Source: Thermosynechococcus sp. (GTDB taxonomy: Bacteria; Cyanobacteriota; Cyanobacteriia; Thermosynechococcales; Thermosynechococcaceae). Taken from it: a DNA stretch of 64,000 nt. A program made the position numbers and the translations under genes. Shown here one piece after another: positions 8,494 through 18,159 of this stretch. The notes under the pieces were generated by a model. The model worked only from the letters and a program-made list of their open reading frames with translations. It did no database searches and was not told the DNA's origin. Within the stretch, counting starts at the first letter, position 1, and each line of letters opens with the position of its first letter. The stretch covers positions 2,139,527 to 2,203,526 of the forward strand of contig NZ_AP024678.1 of NCBI RefSeq assembly GCF_025999095.1, in the 5' to 3' direction.

Positions 8494-9510
8494 TTAAAGA
8501 CGATAGTAGTCACGATACCACTCCACAAACTGTTGTACACCAATCTCAACAGGGGTAACGGGTTCATAACCTGTATCTTCTTTGAGGGCGGTTACATCGG
8601 CATAGGTATCAGGCACATCTCCCGGCTGCAAGGGTAAAAAAGTTATGAGAGCCTTTTTGCCAAGGTACTGCTCCAAAAGCTCAATGTAGCGGAGAAGCTC
8701 AATGGGACGATGGGCGCCAATGTTGTACACTCGCCAGGGTGCTAAACTGGTGGCGGGATCTGGTGCTTCGCCACACCAAGCAGGGTTGGGGACTGCTGGC
8801 CGATCCAAGACGCGCAGAATACCTTCGACAATGTCATCAATGTAGGTAAAGTCACGGCGATGTTTCCCATAGTTAAAGACGGGTAGGGGTTCATTATTCA
8901 GGATGGCCCTAGTAAACTTAAACAGCGCCATGTCAGGGCGACCCCAAGGGCCATAGACGGTAAAAAAGCGCAGTCCCGTTGTCGGAATATTATAGAGGTG
9001 GCTGTAAGTGTGTGCCATGAGCTCGTTGGCCTTCTTGGTTGCTGCATACAGGCTCAGTGGATGATCAACGTTATCGTGAACGGAAAAAGGTAACTTTCTA
9101 TTCGCGCCATAAACACTGGAACTACTGGCATAGACCAAATGCTCTACTTGGTGATGGCGGCAAGCTTCTAAAATGTGGAGAAAACCAACGATATTACTAT
9201 CAATGTAGGCAAAAGGATTTTCTAAGGAATAACGCACGCCTGCCTGGGCTGCTAAGTGGATCACCCTTTGGGGAGAAAAATCTGCAAAGAGCTGGTTTAC
9301 CCCTTGGCGGTCAACTAAATCAATTTTTCGGAAAATAAACTGACCTGGCTGGCTAGAAGCATTCAGGTGCTCTAAGCGAGATTTCTTAAGGTTGACGTCA
9401 TAGTAGTTATTCAAATTATCCAATCCAATTACGCGATCGCCCCGCCGTAGGAGTGCTAGAGCCACCCCATGGCCAATAAATCCGGCCACACCGGTTACCA
9501 AAACATCCAT
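8494..9510 (-). CDS. NAD-dependent UDP-sugar 4-epimerase (UDP-glucuronate epimerase type)
   Basis: An extended short-chain dehydrogenase of 338 residues. The Rossmann motif is TGVAGFIG; the catalytic pair is the Ser-x24-Tyr-x3-Lys arrangement, with SSSSVYG and YAATKKANE. The block [17 protein letters not shown] and [12 protein letters not shown] match the CapI/GAE family, which interconverts UDP-glucuronate and UDP-galacturonate. ATG 9510 has GGAGG five bases upstream; GTG 9513 is the alternative. Together with the dehydrogenase 18 bp upstream it would supply an acidic sugar for the polymer. Confidence 0.9.
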   Translation of the reverse strand: MDVLVTGVAGFIGHGVALALLRRGDRVIGLDNLNNYYDVNLKKSRLEHLNASSQPGQFIFRKIDLVDRQGVNQLFADFSPQRVIHLAAQAGVRYSLENPFAYIDSNIVGFLHILEACRHHQVEHLVYASSSSVYGANRKLPFSVHDNVDHPLSLYAATKKANELMAHTYSHLYNIPTTGLRFFTVYGPWGRPDMALFKFTRAILNNEPLPVFNYGKHRRDFTYIDDIVEGILRVLDRPAVPNPAWCGEAPDPATSLAPWRVYNIGAHRPIELLRYIELLEQYLGKKALITFLPLQPGDVPDTYADVTALKEDTGYEPVTPVEIGVQQFVEWYRDYYRL

Positions 9511-9528
9511 CACTACCTCCTTGAAAAC

Positions 9529-10812
9529 TTAAAGGCGTCCATCTGCATCTTCCTTGGACAACACCCACTTGACATCATACAGAGCACTTGGGGTTTTTAA
9601 GCAACGGCGAATTCCAGCAGCACCCAATTCACAAAATTGACGATGAGCAACTGCAATCACTGCACCATCCCAGTACTCTGGGTACAGCTCCTCAATCAGT
9701 GAAATGCCATACTCCTTTTTAGCCAATTCAGGATCAGCCCATGGATCATAAACATCTACTTGAACACCATAGTCTCGCAACTCGGAAATCACATCCGCAA
9801 CACGTGTATTGCGAAGGTCAGGGCAATTTTCCTTAAACGTTAGACCCATGACGAGCACCCTTGCTTGTTGTGGATGAATTCCTTTTTGGATTAAAAGCTT
9901 AATAAACTGTTGAGCTACATAAATGCCCATATAGTCGTTAATTCGTCGGCCGGCTAAAATCAATTCAGGGTGATAACCGTAGGCAGATGCCTGATAGGTT
10001 AAATAGTAAGGATCTACACCAATGCAGTGACCACCGACTAATCCCGGACAGAAAGGCAAAAAATTCCACTTTGTTCCTGCGGCTGTTAGTACCTCTTGGG
10101 TGTCGATCCCTAAGCGATCAAAGAGAATAGAAAGCTCATTGACTAAAGCAATATTGATATCCCGCTGAATATTCTCAATGACCTTAGCAGCTTCTGCTAC
10201 CCTAATTGAGCTACATCTATGGGTTCCTGCGGGTACAATTGAGGCATAGACCCGATCTACAATCTCTGCTACCTCAGGAGTTGATCCAGAGGTAAGTTTA
10301 ACAATCGTAGTCAAACGATGCTCTTTATCTCCCGGATTCACACGTTCTGGACTATACCCTACAAAGAAATCTTGATTAAAAACAAGGCCAGAAGCTTGCT
10401 CAAGAATGGGTACACAGATTTCTTCAGTAACACCCGGATAGACAGTGGACTCATAAACAACAATACTGTTGCGGGGGAGAACATTACCGAGATGTTGAGA
10501 AGCAGTTTTAAGACATCCTAAATCAGGTACTTTATGATCGTCCACAGGAGTTGGAACTGCAACCACGAAAAAGGAGCATTCTCTCAAGTCTTGGATATTA
10601 GTTGTGTAATTTAAATATGAAGCACTTTTTAGCTCTTCAGAACTGATTTCGCCTGTGTGATCATAACCTTTGATGAGTTGGGATACTCGCAGAGAATTTA
10701 AGTCATACCCTAAAGTGGGGTATTTTTTGCCGAACTCCACTGCTAAAGGTAGGCCAACATACCCAAGGCCAATCACGGCAATTGAAAGGTTGCTATATTC
10801 TATTTGTAGCAT
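9529..10812 (-). CDS. UDP-sugar 6-dehydrogenase (WbpO/TviB/WbpA family)
   Basis: A 427-residue four-electron oxidoreductase that converts a UDP-hexose to the UDP-uronate with two NAD+. The NAD fold opens IAVIGLGYVGLPLAVEF; the central block has YESTVYPGVTEE and GYSPERVNPGD; the thioester Cys sits in GGHCIGVDPYYL. These features are closer to UDP-HexNAc dehydrogenases than to the shorter UDP-glucose enzyme, so UDP-GlcNAc or UDP-GalNAc is a plausible substrate. That conflicts mildly with the glucuronate-type epimerase next to it. One base separates it from the upstream glycosyltransferase. Confidence 0.9.
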   Translation of the reverse strand: MLQIEYSNLSIAVIGLGYVGLPLAVEFGKKYPTLGYDLNSLRVSQLIKGYDHTGEISSEELKSASYLNYTTNIQDLRECSFFVVAVPTPVDDHKVPDLGCLKTASQHLGNVLPRNSIVVYESTVYPGVTEEICVPILEQASGLVFNQDFFVGYSPERVNPGDKEHRLTTIVKLTSGSTPEVAEIVDRVYASIVPAGTHRCSSIRVAEAAKVIENIQRDINIALVNELSILFDRLGIDTQEVLTAAGTKWNFLPFCPGLVGGHCIGVDPYYLTYQASAYGYHPELILAGRRINDYMGIYVAQQFIKLLIQKGIHPQQARVLVMGLTFKENCPDLRNTRVADVISELRDYGVQVDVYDPWADPELAKKEYGISLIEELYPEYWDGAVIAVAHRQFCELGAAGIRRCLKTPSALYDVKWVLSKEDADGRL

Positions 10813-10813
10813 T

Positions 10814-11974
10814 CTACTCTCCTAGTTCTTTCGCAAATAATTGGAGGTATTGAGCATTGATTTTTTTAACATCAAAATCTTCAACGGCCTTTAGGTAGCT
10901 ATGATATCCCATTGTGTGAACTAACTCTGGTTGATGAACAAATGCTTCCATAGCTTTTGTTAGAGCATTAACATCACGCGGTGGAACTAGAAAACCATTA
11001 TAGCCGTAAATAACGGTTTCGCGACAGCCTGGTGTATCTGTGGTGATAATGGCTCGGCCAACAGCCATGGCCTCCTGAATACTTCGAGGAATACCCTCTC
11101 GGTAGGAAGGGAGGACAAAAATACTGGTTTTGCCAAAATAGGTTTTACAATCCACAAAGCCAAACCATTGAATAATCCCATCATCAATGAACTTCTGAAG
11201 ATCTTCTTTAACTAAAGATCCAGGATTGGTATCGAAGTCTCCCAATACCCAAAACTCAACTTTTGGATAGTTTGCTTTTAGGCGGGATGCTGCTTGCAGA
11301 AACTCCAAAACACCTTTCTCTCGGAGGAGACGTGCAGCTAGAGTAAAGACTAAAGGAGATGTAGGAGCAGGAGAAAAGTGCCACTCATTGAAGTTAACAC
11401 CAGTACCTTTAATCAAAGCCACTTTATCGCCTGGCAGTTGGCATAGCTTCTTAATTTCAGCACAGTCATCTGAGTTTTGGAAAATTACTTTTGTTACTGA
11501 TGGCAGAGTGATTTTATAAAGTAAAGCTAGTATATTTCGTATACATTTATCTCTCATCGAATCATTTATACAAAAGAAATATCCCAAGCCTGTAAACACT
11601 GCAAATCTTTTTTTAATTCCCAGGAGCTTGGCAGCAGTTAATCCCCAAACAATTGGCTTGGCAGTAAATGCAAGAATACAGAATGGATTAACTTTTTTAA
11701 TAACACTCACCAAAGATACTAAAGTGCGAATATCATGAAATGGATTAACACTATTCCGCTCAAGGTAGAACTCATCAAAAGATGCCCCTAGTTCTAGGAT
11801 TGCTCTTTTTTCTTTGTCTGAGGATACAGGAACAATACAGTGAACACTATAACCAGATGTAGTTAAGTCAATAATTAAATCCTTACGAAAGTTAATTAAC
11901 ATAGAAGCTTTATTACCAATGATAGCAAGTCTATAGCTTTCTCTATTATAAATATTAAGTGTTGATTCAGACAT
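10814..11974 (-). CDS. glycosyltransferase family 4
   Basis: A product of about 386 residues from ATG 11974 (MSESTLNIYNRESYRLAIIGN). A longer frame to 12091 exists but would run into the polymerase gene. The acceptor half includes AFTAKPIVWGLTAAKLLGI and FTGLGYFF, a signature of the PglA-like GT4 subgroup that adds GalNAc or related sugars to undecaprenyl-linked chains. The C-terminal donor site has VLPSYREGIPRSIQEAMAVG with the E-x7-E motif. Base composition is clearly AT-rich and codon use differs from housekeeping neighbours, suggesting horizontal acquisition with the next gene. Confidence 0.87.
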   Translation of the reverse strand: MSESTLNIYNRESYRLAIIGNKASMLINFRKDLIIDLTTSGYSVHCIVPVSSDKEKRAILELGASFDEFYLERNSVNPFHDIRTLVSLVSVIKKVNPFCILAFTAKPIVWGLTAAKLLGIKKRFAVFTGLGYFFCINDSMRDKCIRNILALLYKITLPSVTKVIFQNSDDCAEIKKLCQLPGDKVALIKGTGVNFNEWHFSPAPTSPLVFTLAARLLREKGVLEFLQAASRLKANYPKVEFWVLGDFDTNPGSLVKEDLQKFIDDGIIQWFGFVDCKTYFGKTSIFVLPSYREGIPRSIQEAMAVGRAIITTDTPGCRETVIYGYNGFLVPPRDVNALTKAMEAFVHQPELVHTMGYHSYLKAVEDFDVKKINAQYLQLFAKELGE

Positions 11975-11993
11975 AGAATACCTTACAACTGTG

Positions 11994-13043
11994 CTATACG
12001 AATGGATACATACGATAGGGCAGCCAAGCAAAAGCATGATCTGCAAAATTGAGCCAAACCCATAGTACTGCAAAACTATAAGCAATAACAACTATTAGCC
12101 ACTTGATAAATAGTTTCCAGCTCTTGTCTATAAATAGGTAGGGGAACTGACCAAGAACATAGATCTGAATAGGAATAAAATAAAGGCTGAGACGATCAGC
12201 TGCGGTACTGGAGCCAGTTAAGAGCAGCAGTGGGGATAAAATAGCTAACCAAGACATTGATAAATAAACTCTACTTGATAGCCTAAAAAAATTTCTAGCA
12301 GTATAGCGCTCCAGTAAAAATATAAGTCCTGGCAAAAAATTCATTAATAATCTGATAAGAGCACCGGAGGATTGCAGTTGTGCTTCAATATAAGAAGTTG
12401 AAAATGCCTGGAAAATAAAGTTTAAAGCAACAGTAAATAAAATAAATAAAAAAGATAGACTGATAATATTCAATACTTTTCTGTTCTCAATAGCAGTAAT
12501 GATTTTTACAGTCAAAGGGATTAAGAGAATAAACACAGCAGTCTTATGCAGTAAAGTAGCCAGAAATAGGTTCAGCAAAAATGCAGTCAGTTTACCTTCA
12601 ACTAAATAAACTAAGGCAATCATTTCAAAGCCAATTGCGCCGGATTGGCGTGTATATCCCATTGCAACAACAGTAGTTAGGTATGGAAATGCAACTAGTA
12701 AACCTGCATAAGAGTTTTTAATTTGGCGACAGAAGCAAAATAGACCAGATGTAAATATCAAGGCAACCACTGAGTTAACAAAGTAGATGTCTTGGTTCAG
12801 GGTTCCTGCTAGTTTGTTTATTAAATGATAACCAAAGTCCTTCAAAATTGCTTCTATGCCAAACCAGGACTGAGATTGTGCTTCATCGAATATGCGTAAG
12901 TAAGACCCCCAATCAGCACCAACTTCAAATCTTAGGCCAATGAATAAAACATACAAAAAAAACAGAAAAAAACCATACCATCTCGGTACTTGGAGAATCA
13001 CTGGTATAGCTGTTAGGGCAAAAACAATGAAGTAGGGCAGCAT
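11994..13043 (-). CDS. EpsG-family polysaccharide polymerase (Wzy-like membrane protein)
   Basis: A 349-residue integral membrane protein with about ten hydrophobic spans. The block FIGLRFEVGADWGSY near residue 35 is the characteristic motif of the EpsG family, which polymerises repeat units in the outer leaflet. It is the first gene of the minus-strand cluster, 20 bp from the glycosyltransferase start. The AT-rich sequence lacks HIP1 sites. Assignment as polymerase rests on the motif and topology; sugar linkage cannot be predicted. Confidence 0.82.
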   Translation of the reverse strand: MLPYFIVFALTAIPVILQVPRWYGFFLFFLYVLFIGLRFEVGADWGSYLRIFDEAQSQSWFGIEAILKDFGYHLINKLAGTLNQDIYFVNSVVALIFTSGLFCFCRQIKNSYAGLLVAFPYLTTVVAMGYTRQSGAIGFEMIALVYLVEGKLTAFLLNLFLATLLHKTAVFILLIPLTVKIITAIENRKVLNIISLSFLFILFTVALNFIFQAFSTSYIEAQLQSSGALIRLLMNFLPGLIFLLERYTARNFFRLSSRVYLSMSWLAILSPLLLLTGSSTAADRLSLYFIPIQIYVLGQFPYLFIDKSWKLFIKWLIVVIAYSFAVLWVWLNFADHAFAWLPYRMYPFV

Positions 13044-13463
13044 GAAAGAGCCGTATTTACTTTAGCTATCTATATTACTTCAAGTGAGCTTGAAACATTG
13101 CCGCTATCTACAGTTTAGCCATCCACTCTTTGTTCTGGCTCTAGGGAACTTGAGTTGCTAAACCTATTCCCACCGAATGGCTAGCCAGTCCTAAAGGCTG
13201 CAGATCAAAGCACTTTAGGTGAGCAGCCACGCATTTGCTAACTGTGATCGCATCCTGATTCGGTTCGCTATCAGTATGTGGATAAGACTCGCCACTTCCC
13301 CTGCATCCGTGGCGATCGCGACAAAGCACCTCACCAGCCAAGGGTTCCCTGGTTTCCTTGGTACAATTCACCCCATGCCACACCATCAAGCGTGAGGAAC
13401 AAAAGCCCAATGATTAATGGAATAGGCTGTCGCCAACAATCAAGAATGGGCATTTGACCATCT
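13044..13463. other. 420-bp spacer, promoter side of the polysaccharide cluster
   Basis: No credible gene. An 89-codon minus-strand frame (13141-13410, starting from an alternative codon) has atypical composition (many Cys, His and Ser, little hydrophobic core). The other frames are broken by stops, so this could be a decayed gene at the edge of the acquired island. The cluster promoter should lie near 13050-13130. HIP1 reappears at about 13312. Confidence 0.4.
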
Positions 13464-13712
13464 CTAAGGTGGGCCCAGCGGCTCCACGAGAATGGTGCCA
13501 GCATCCCCTGCCCGTATAGCTACATCCGTCAGGGCACCCACCCGGACGGCCAAGGTTTGACTGCAGGGGGCACGACGCAGCGGGGTGACAGTTTGACCGA
13601 CCGTCAGGCCTACGGCCGCAAGGCGGCGCTGCCAAGCGGCTGTCCCGCCAATAGCAGTGATCCGCGCCGGGGTACCCAGAGGAAGGTCAGAGAGCAACAC
13701 GGGGCAATTCAT
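13464..13712 (-). CDS. feoA: FeoA-domain protein
   Basis: An 82-residue SH3-like beta-barrel protein. The sequence LSDLPLGTPARITAI, then RRLAAVGLTVGQTVTPLRRAP and ending AGTILVE, follows the FeoA pattern. FeoA normally assists the ferrous-iron permease FeoB, but no feoB is present here. The ATG overlaps the stop of the CHASE2 kinase (ATGA at 13709-13712), so the two proteins are translated together. This suggests an FeoA-fold regulator or partner of the kinase rather than a transport subunit. Overlapping frames in this stretch are shadows. Confidence 0.82.
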   Translation of the reverse strand: MNCPVLLSDLPLGTPARITAIGGTAAWQRRLAAVGLTVGQTVTPLRRAPCSQTLAVRVGALTDVAIRAGDAGTILVEPLGPP

Positions 13713-15868
13713 GGGCCTAAACGCCGTACCTCTTGAAGGGCTTCTTTTGCCGAGGGGTAGCGATCGCTAAAGTTAAATTTCACCATCTTATTGATCACTG
13801 CCGCTAAACCTTCACTGACTCTGACACACCGTTGCCAATCCAGTTCACCCGTGCGCGCATCTCGCGGTAGATCACGGGGCTTAATGCCCGTTAACGCCTG
13901 CAGGATAATCATGCCGACAGCATAAATATCACTGCTGAGGGTGGGCTGACCAGAGAGTTGCTCAGGGGGAGCATACCCCATCGTACCAATAACAACGGTA
14001 CTCCCCTGGGCCTTCTCCACTTCTTGAGGTTGAATTTGCTTCACTGCCCCAAAGTCAATTAAGACCAGTTTGCGATCGCTGGCACGGCGAATAAGATTAT
14101 CGGGCTTAATATCGCGGTGAATCACATAGTGACTGTGGACAAAATTCAAGACTTCTAAGATTTCCCGCAGGAGTTGGATGGCCTCGGCTTCCGTGTGTTT
14201 GCGTTTCAGTTCCTCACTCAGGGAGGCACCATCAATAAATTCCTGCACTAGATAGAATTCCCCATTTTCCTCCACATAGGCAAGCAAGAGGGGAATTTGA
14301 TCATGGCGTCCTAGCTTTTCAAGGATTTCTGCTTCGGTATGAAAGAGTCGGCGCGCCACCTGCATAAACCGCTCGTCGGTGCGTCCCGGCCGCAGACGCT
14401 TGACGACACAGAGGGGGTTTCCCGGTCGCTGGGTATCCTGGGCCAAATAGGTGCAGCCAAAGCCCCCTGACCCCAAAACTTTTTGGATTTTGTAGCGACC
14501 ACTGAGGAGGGAACGCGGTTTGCCAGTAATTTCTGTGGGTTCTCGCAGGGCTGCATTGAGGGCTGCTGTATCCTCAGACATTAAGGATCGCAACAGCGCC
14601 AAGGCTTTTTCTTGCTCCTGCACTTTTTTTTGGAAAGATCTTTGCTCCTGCTGCGCCTGATAGCTGACGTAACCTACCATCCCCACACTGCTGAGCACAA
14701 GGGCGATCGCCGGCGGCACCACAGGAATCCAGCCACTCGCCATGACAAAAATGCCAAAGCCACCACCAAAGAGGACAATGAGCCCCCCCACGACCGCGCC
14801 TCCCAACCACAGGGGTTGCCGCAGCCACCAGCCAAGGACACTCCCCACGCCAGCCCACAGGAGAATCCAGCCTAGCACCAGCGGCAGCGGCCAATACCAA
14901 ATGGGACCTTCCCCTTCAAGGGCAGCCCTCAGGAATTGACTCACCATTTGCCCATGAACCACCACCCCCGGCATTTGCTGCGTCACCGCATCACTACCGC
15001 TATACGGGGTGAGGAAAGTATCCTTAATACTCGGCGCAGACACACCAATCAAAACCACGCGATCGCGAATGAGGTCTTCGCTCACCCGTCCACTCAGTAC
15101 ATCCGTTAGGGAAACCGTTGGCCCCACCGCGCCGCGTGAGTGGTACTTAAGGAGGGTTTGCATGCCGCGATCGTCCACCCCCACATAGCCACCGGCATCA
15201 CTGGTAAGGAGGGGAAAATGCACATCATTCAGCGTCAAACCCCTGTCATCGAGTTTGATAGTTTGAGAGGGGTCTTGTTGTAGATAGCGCAGTGCCAACA
15301 TCAGAGCAAAGGAAAAGGGCGTTGTACACCGCTGCGCCTTGGGATTGCTGATCACAAATAGGTTGCGGCGAATGACACCATCGCTATCGAGGGGAATATC
15401 CGCAAAACCCACACGGTCTGGCACCTGTGCTGGGGGAATACTTGGTGGCGGGGGCACCTCGGGTTGTTCCACTGTTTCGCCCGCTGATTTGCACACTGGA
15501 ATAATGCGTGGGTTGATACGAATCATGTTTTGCAGCTCATCGTGGCCGGGGGGCTGGGGCAAATCACGGAAAATATCCAAGCCAATGGCACGTGGGCTGG
15601 CGGCATTGAGGCGGGCGAGAAGTTCTGCCACAGTGGCATCCGGCAATGGCCACGTTTTTTGGGCTTGAATGTCCTGCTCCGTCACCACCACCGTCAGGAT
15701 GCGGGAATCAGGATCACGAGCGGGTTGCGATCGCACATAAAAGTCATACAAACTCAGTTCCGACGGCTGAAGCAGTCCCAATTGGCGCACACCGATCACC
15801 ACAGCAGCCGCCCCTAGAGTCGTGGCAAGAACTGGCATCGGCAGCCATTTTGGCCAAGGGTAGGACAC
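13709..15868 (-). CDS. CHASE2-domain serine/threonine protein kinase
   Basis: About 719 residues from GTG 15868, chosen because GAGGAG lies eight bases upstream; the frame extends 50 codons further without a site. Order: an N-terminal TM, a periplasmic CHASE2 sensor (the LYDFYVRSQPARDPDSRI block is typical), three TMs, a short coiled coil, then a complete Hanks-type kinase. The kinase has glycine loop GSGGFGCTYLA, VVKRL lysine, HRDIKPDNLI catalytic loop, LIDFGAVKQ and the YAPPEQ substitute for APE. It senses an unknown extracytoplasmic signal and phosphorylates Ser/Thr. It forms an operon with feoA. Confidence 0.92.
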   Translation of the reverse strand: MSYPWPKWLPMPVLATTLGAAAVVIGVRQLGLLQPSELSLYDFYVRSQPARDPDSRILTVVVTEQDIQAQKTWPLPDATVAELLARLNAASPRAIGLDIFRDLPQPPGHDELQNMIRINPRIIPVCKSAGETVEQPEVPPPPSIPPAQVPDRVGFADIPLDSDGVIRRNLFVISNPKAQRCTTPFSFALMLALRYLQQDPSQTIKLDDRGLTLNDVHFPLLTSDAGGYVGVDDRGMQTLLKYHSRGAVGPTVSLTDVLSGRVSEDLIRDRVVLIGVSAPSIKDTFLTPYSGSDAVTQQMPGVVVHGQMVSQFLRAALEGEGPIWYWPLPLVLGWILLWAGVGSVLGWWLRQPLWLGGAVVGGLIVLFGGGFGIFVMASGWIPVVPPAIALVLSSVGMVGYVSYQAQQEQRSFQKKVQEQEKALALLRSLMSEDTAALNAALREPTEITGKPRSLLSGRYKIQKVLGSGGFGCTYLAQDTQRPGNPLCVVKRLRPGRTDERFMQVARRLFHTEAEILEKLGRHDQIPLLLAYVEENGEFYLVQEFIDGASLSEELKRKHTEAEAIQLLREILEVLNFVHSHYVIHRDIKPDNLIRRASDRKLVLIDFGAVKQIQPQEVEKAQGSTVVIGTMGYAPPEQLSGQPTLSSDIYAVGMIILQALTGIKPRDLPRDARTGELDWQRCVRVSEGLAAVINKMVKFNFSDRYPSAKEALQEVRRLGP

Positions 15869-16258
15869 GATTTCAACTCCTCGGGCAATTGTCCAGCGGC
15901 TCCCCAAGAGCAACGCTAGACCGATTTTAGCTTTATCGGCAGAAAGCCCAGCGCTGTATTGGTGAATGCTGCTCGAGCAACAGGGTATGGCTTTAAGAAG
16001 CGGCCAGTGCAAGCACATGCTCGCGCGGTGCTAGATGGGCGATCGCTCGCTCCACAGCCCAGTAATGTAACAAAACAATGTAACAATTTGTAACAAAAAT
16101 CAGCAATCGCGCGGGGAAAACCCAACCCTTACAATAGGTTTCAGACGTGCTATTTTGCGTTACTGGCACGCCAAGCTCAGCTTTCTTGTGCGGGGATACA
16201 TATCATATTGGGCATGATTCCTGATAAGTTCAGAAAAACGCCTCTTGGTGGCACGCCT
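15869..16258. promoter_or_regulatory. divergent control region of the CHASE2 kinase and rbcR
   Basis: About 390 bp between divergent genes. It contains three copies of TGTAACA (16066-16072, 16079-16085 and 16089-16095) in an AT-rich stretch. LysR-type regulators usually bind next to their own gene, so these repeats are candidate operator half-sites, but the spacings of 13 and 10 are not a standard T-N11-A pair. No gene was seen here. Confidence 0.5.
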
Positions 16259-17314
16259 ATGGCCTCAATGCCTATGTCCGAACTGCCCTTTTCCCTTGAT
16301 CAATTGCGAATCCTCAAGGCGATCGCCCTCGAAGGAAGTTTTAAGCGAGCCGCCGACAGCCTCTACGTCTCCCAACCCGCAGTGAGTTTACAGGTGCAAA
16401 ACCTTGAGCGCCAACTGGATGTTCCCCTATTTGACCGGGGGGGGCGCCGCGCCCAACTCACCGAAGCTGGACAGCTCCTACTGGCCTACGGCGATCAAAT
16501 TCTCTCCCTGTGCCATGAAGCCTGCCGTGCCATCGAAGACCTGCAAAAATTACAGGGGGGTACCCTGATCATTGGGGCAAGCCAAACCACCGGCACCTAC
16601 CTGATGCCCCGCATGATTGGGCTATTTCGCAGCAAATATCCCGAAGTCGCTGTTCAGCTACATGTGCATTCCACCCGCCGCACCTGCTGGAGCTTGGTCA
16701 ATGGTCAAATTGATCTAGCGATTATTGGCGGTGAAGTTCCCTCAGAACTGAGTGAGCAAATCACGGTTACCCCCTACGCGGAGGACGAACTGGCACTGAT
16801 CTTACCTGTGGATCATCCCTTAGCGAGTGCCGAAACCCTCACCAAAGAAGACTTGTATAAGCTGAGCTTTATTGCTCTGGATGCCCAATCCACCATTCGC
16901 AAGGTGATTGATCAAGTCCTTCAGCGCGCCAACATTGACCCTCGCCGCCTCAAGGTAGAGATGGAGTTAAATTCCATCGAGGCGATTAAAAACGCCGTGC
17001 AGTCGGGCCTGGGGGCTGCCTTCGTCTCCATTTCCGCCATTGAGAAGGAGTTACAACTGGGGAGCCTACGGCGGATCGGTATCGAAAATGTGGTGGTGAA
17101 ACGTACTCTATCGCTGATTACCAATCCCAATCGCTACCGATCGCGGGCAGCGGAGGTCTTCTGCCGTGAAATTCTCACTCAATTTGCCACCTTCGCCATC
17201 GATACAGAACTGACAACGGCCAAACCGCCCATCTCCGATAGTGAAAAGCCCCTTAAGGAACTGCTGACGATCGCCCCCCTTGAGGAAAACAGCACCAATG
17301 TCAGTAATTCTTAG
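16259..17314 (+). CDS. rbcR: LysR-family transcriptional regulator, RbcR type
   Basis: A LysR regulator with an N-terminal winged helix ([31 protein letters not shown]) and a C-terminal effector domain. The near-invariant blocks [14 protein letters not shown] and [17 protein letters not shown] are those of the cyanobacterial/plastid RbcR (Ycf30) group, which controls Rubisco and carbon-assimilation genes in response to carbon metabolites. Homologues begin close to SELPFSLDQ, so ATG 16259 or 16274 is more likely than 16208. The tail after about residue 310 is Pro/Glu-rich and variable. NdhR/CcmR is a related alternative name. Confidence 0.9.
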   Translation: MASMPMSELPFSLDQLRILKAIALEGSFKRAADSLYVSQPAVSLQVQNLERQLDVPLFDRGGRRAQLTEAGQLLLAYGDQILSLCHEACRAIEDLQKLQGGTLIIGASQTTGTYLMPRMIGLFRSKYPEVAVQLHVHSTRRTCWSLVNGQIDLAIIGGEVPSELSEQITVTPYAEDELALILPVDHPLASAETLTKEDLYKLSFIALDAQSTIRKVIDQVLQRANIDPRRLKVEMELNSIEAIKNAVQSGLGAAFVSISAIEKELQLGSLRRIGIENVVVKRTLSLITNPNRYRSRAAEVFCREILTQFATFAIDTELTTAKPPISDSEKPLKELLTIAPLEENSTNVSNS

Positions 17315-17419
17315 GGCAGAGCAGGACCAGCCCAGGGGCAGAAGAGTCCCCTCACGGGAGTTTATTATTTCGAAAAATCGGAGTATGATAGTAGATCGCG
17401 CTGTTCATAACGGATGACC

Positions 17420-17689
17420 ATGGCCCTGCAACACGACGTCAAACAAGAAATTATCAACACCTACCAGATCCACGGTACGGATACTGGCTCTGCGGATGTC
17501 CAAGTTGCTATCCTTACAGAGCGGATCAAGCAGCTTTCTGAGCATCTCAAGGTGAATAAAAAAGATCACGCCTCTCGCCGAGGACTCCTGAAAATCATTG
17601 GCCGTCGCAAGCGGCTATTGGCCTATATCCATCGCCACGATCCCCAACGCTATCATCAACTCATTGAACGTCTGGGAATTCGGGGTTAA
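17420..17689 (+). CDS. rpsO: 30S ribosomal protein S15
   Basis: An 89-residue primary 16S rRNA-binding protein of the small-subunit platform. [35 protein letters not shown] and [21 protein letters not shown] are classic S15. The start at 17420 gives the usual N-terminus; 17414 is an in-frame alternative. Five bases separate it from pam68, indicating an operon. A possible -10 (TATGAT at 17384-17389) lies about 30 bp upstream. Confidence 0.97.
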   Translation: MALQHDVKQEIINTYQIHGTDTGSADVQVAILTERIKQLSEHLKVNKKDHASRRGLLKIIGRRKRLLAYIHRHDPQRYHQLIERLGIRG

Positions 17690-17694
17690 AGACA

Positions 17695-18159
17695 ATGGCA
17701 AAACGGTCGGATCTGCCTTTTGAGCCTAAAAAGAAAAAAGGAGCAACCAATTCTGCTAAAGCTCCTGCTGCCGCAGCCGTCCGTTCTAAGGCCCCAAAAT
17801 CCTCAGCCAAGCAAGCCAAAAAAAGTACAGGTATTCCAGAAATTGTCAGCCAACGGATGGTCACTCGGATGGCAATCTTCTGCGGTACCCCCACCCTCTT
17901 GGGACTGATGACATTTCCCCTCAGCTATTTCATTGTCCATGAGGGCTGGTTCAAGTTGCCCAATGTGGTCGTTGTCATTGCTAGTCTCAGTCTTTTTGGC
18001 CTTGGGGCCCTGGGGCTAAGCTATGGGATTCTTTCTGCCTCTTGGGATGAGCACGAGCAGGGAAGTTGGCTCGGCTGGCGAGAATTCCGCACCAATTTTG
18101 GTCGTGTTGTCGAGAGTTGGCAAGCCTATCAGGGCGAGCGATCGCAAAATGCTGAATAG
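17695..18159 (+). CDS. pam68: PAM68-family photosystem II assembly protein
   Basis: 154 residues. The N-terminal third is a Lys/Ala/Ser-rich cytosolic stretch (PFEPKKKKG motif). Then come VSQRMVTRMAIFCGTPTLLG, two transmembrane helices (about 60-82 and 89-114), and a short tail SWDEHEQGSWLGWREFRTNF. The two-TM core and SWDE tail match PAM68/Sll0933, which helps early PSII assembly and chlorophyll insertion into CP47 in thylakoid membranes. Linkage to rpsO fits the ribosome-proximal role proposed for this family. Function is inferred from family. Confidence 0.9.
   Translation: MAKRSDLPFEPKKKKGATNSAKAPAAAAVRSKAPKSSAKQAKKSTGIPEIVSQRMVTRMAIFCGTPTLLGLMTFPLSYFIVHEGWFKLPNVVVVIASLSLFGLGALGLSYGILSASWDEHEQGSWLGWREFRTNFGRVVESWQAYQGERSQNAE

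Noticed and set aside
13141-13410. 89-codon minus-strand frame in the spacer upstream of the polysaccharide cluster
   Set aside because: Composition is unlike a folded protein, and no ribosome site or motif was found; at most a decayed gene.
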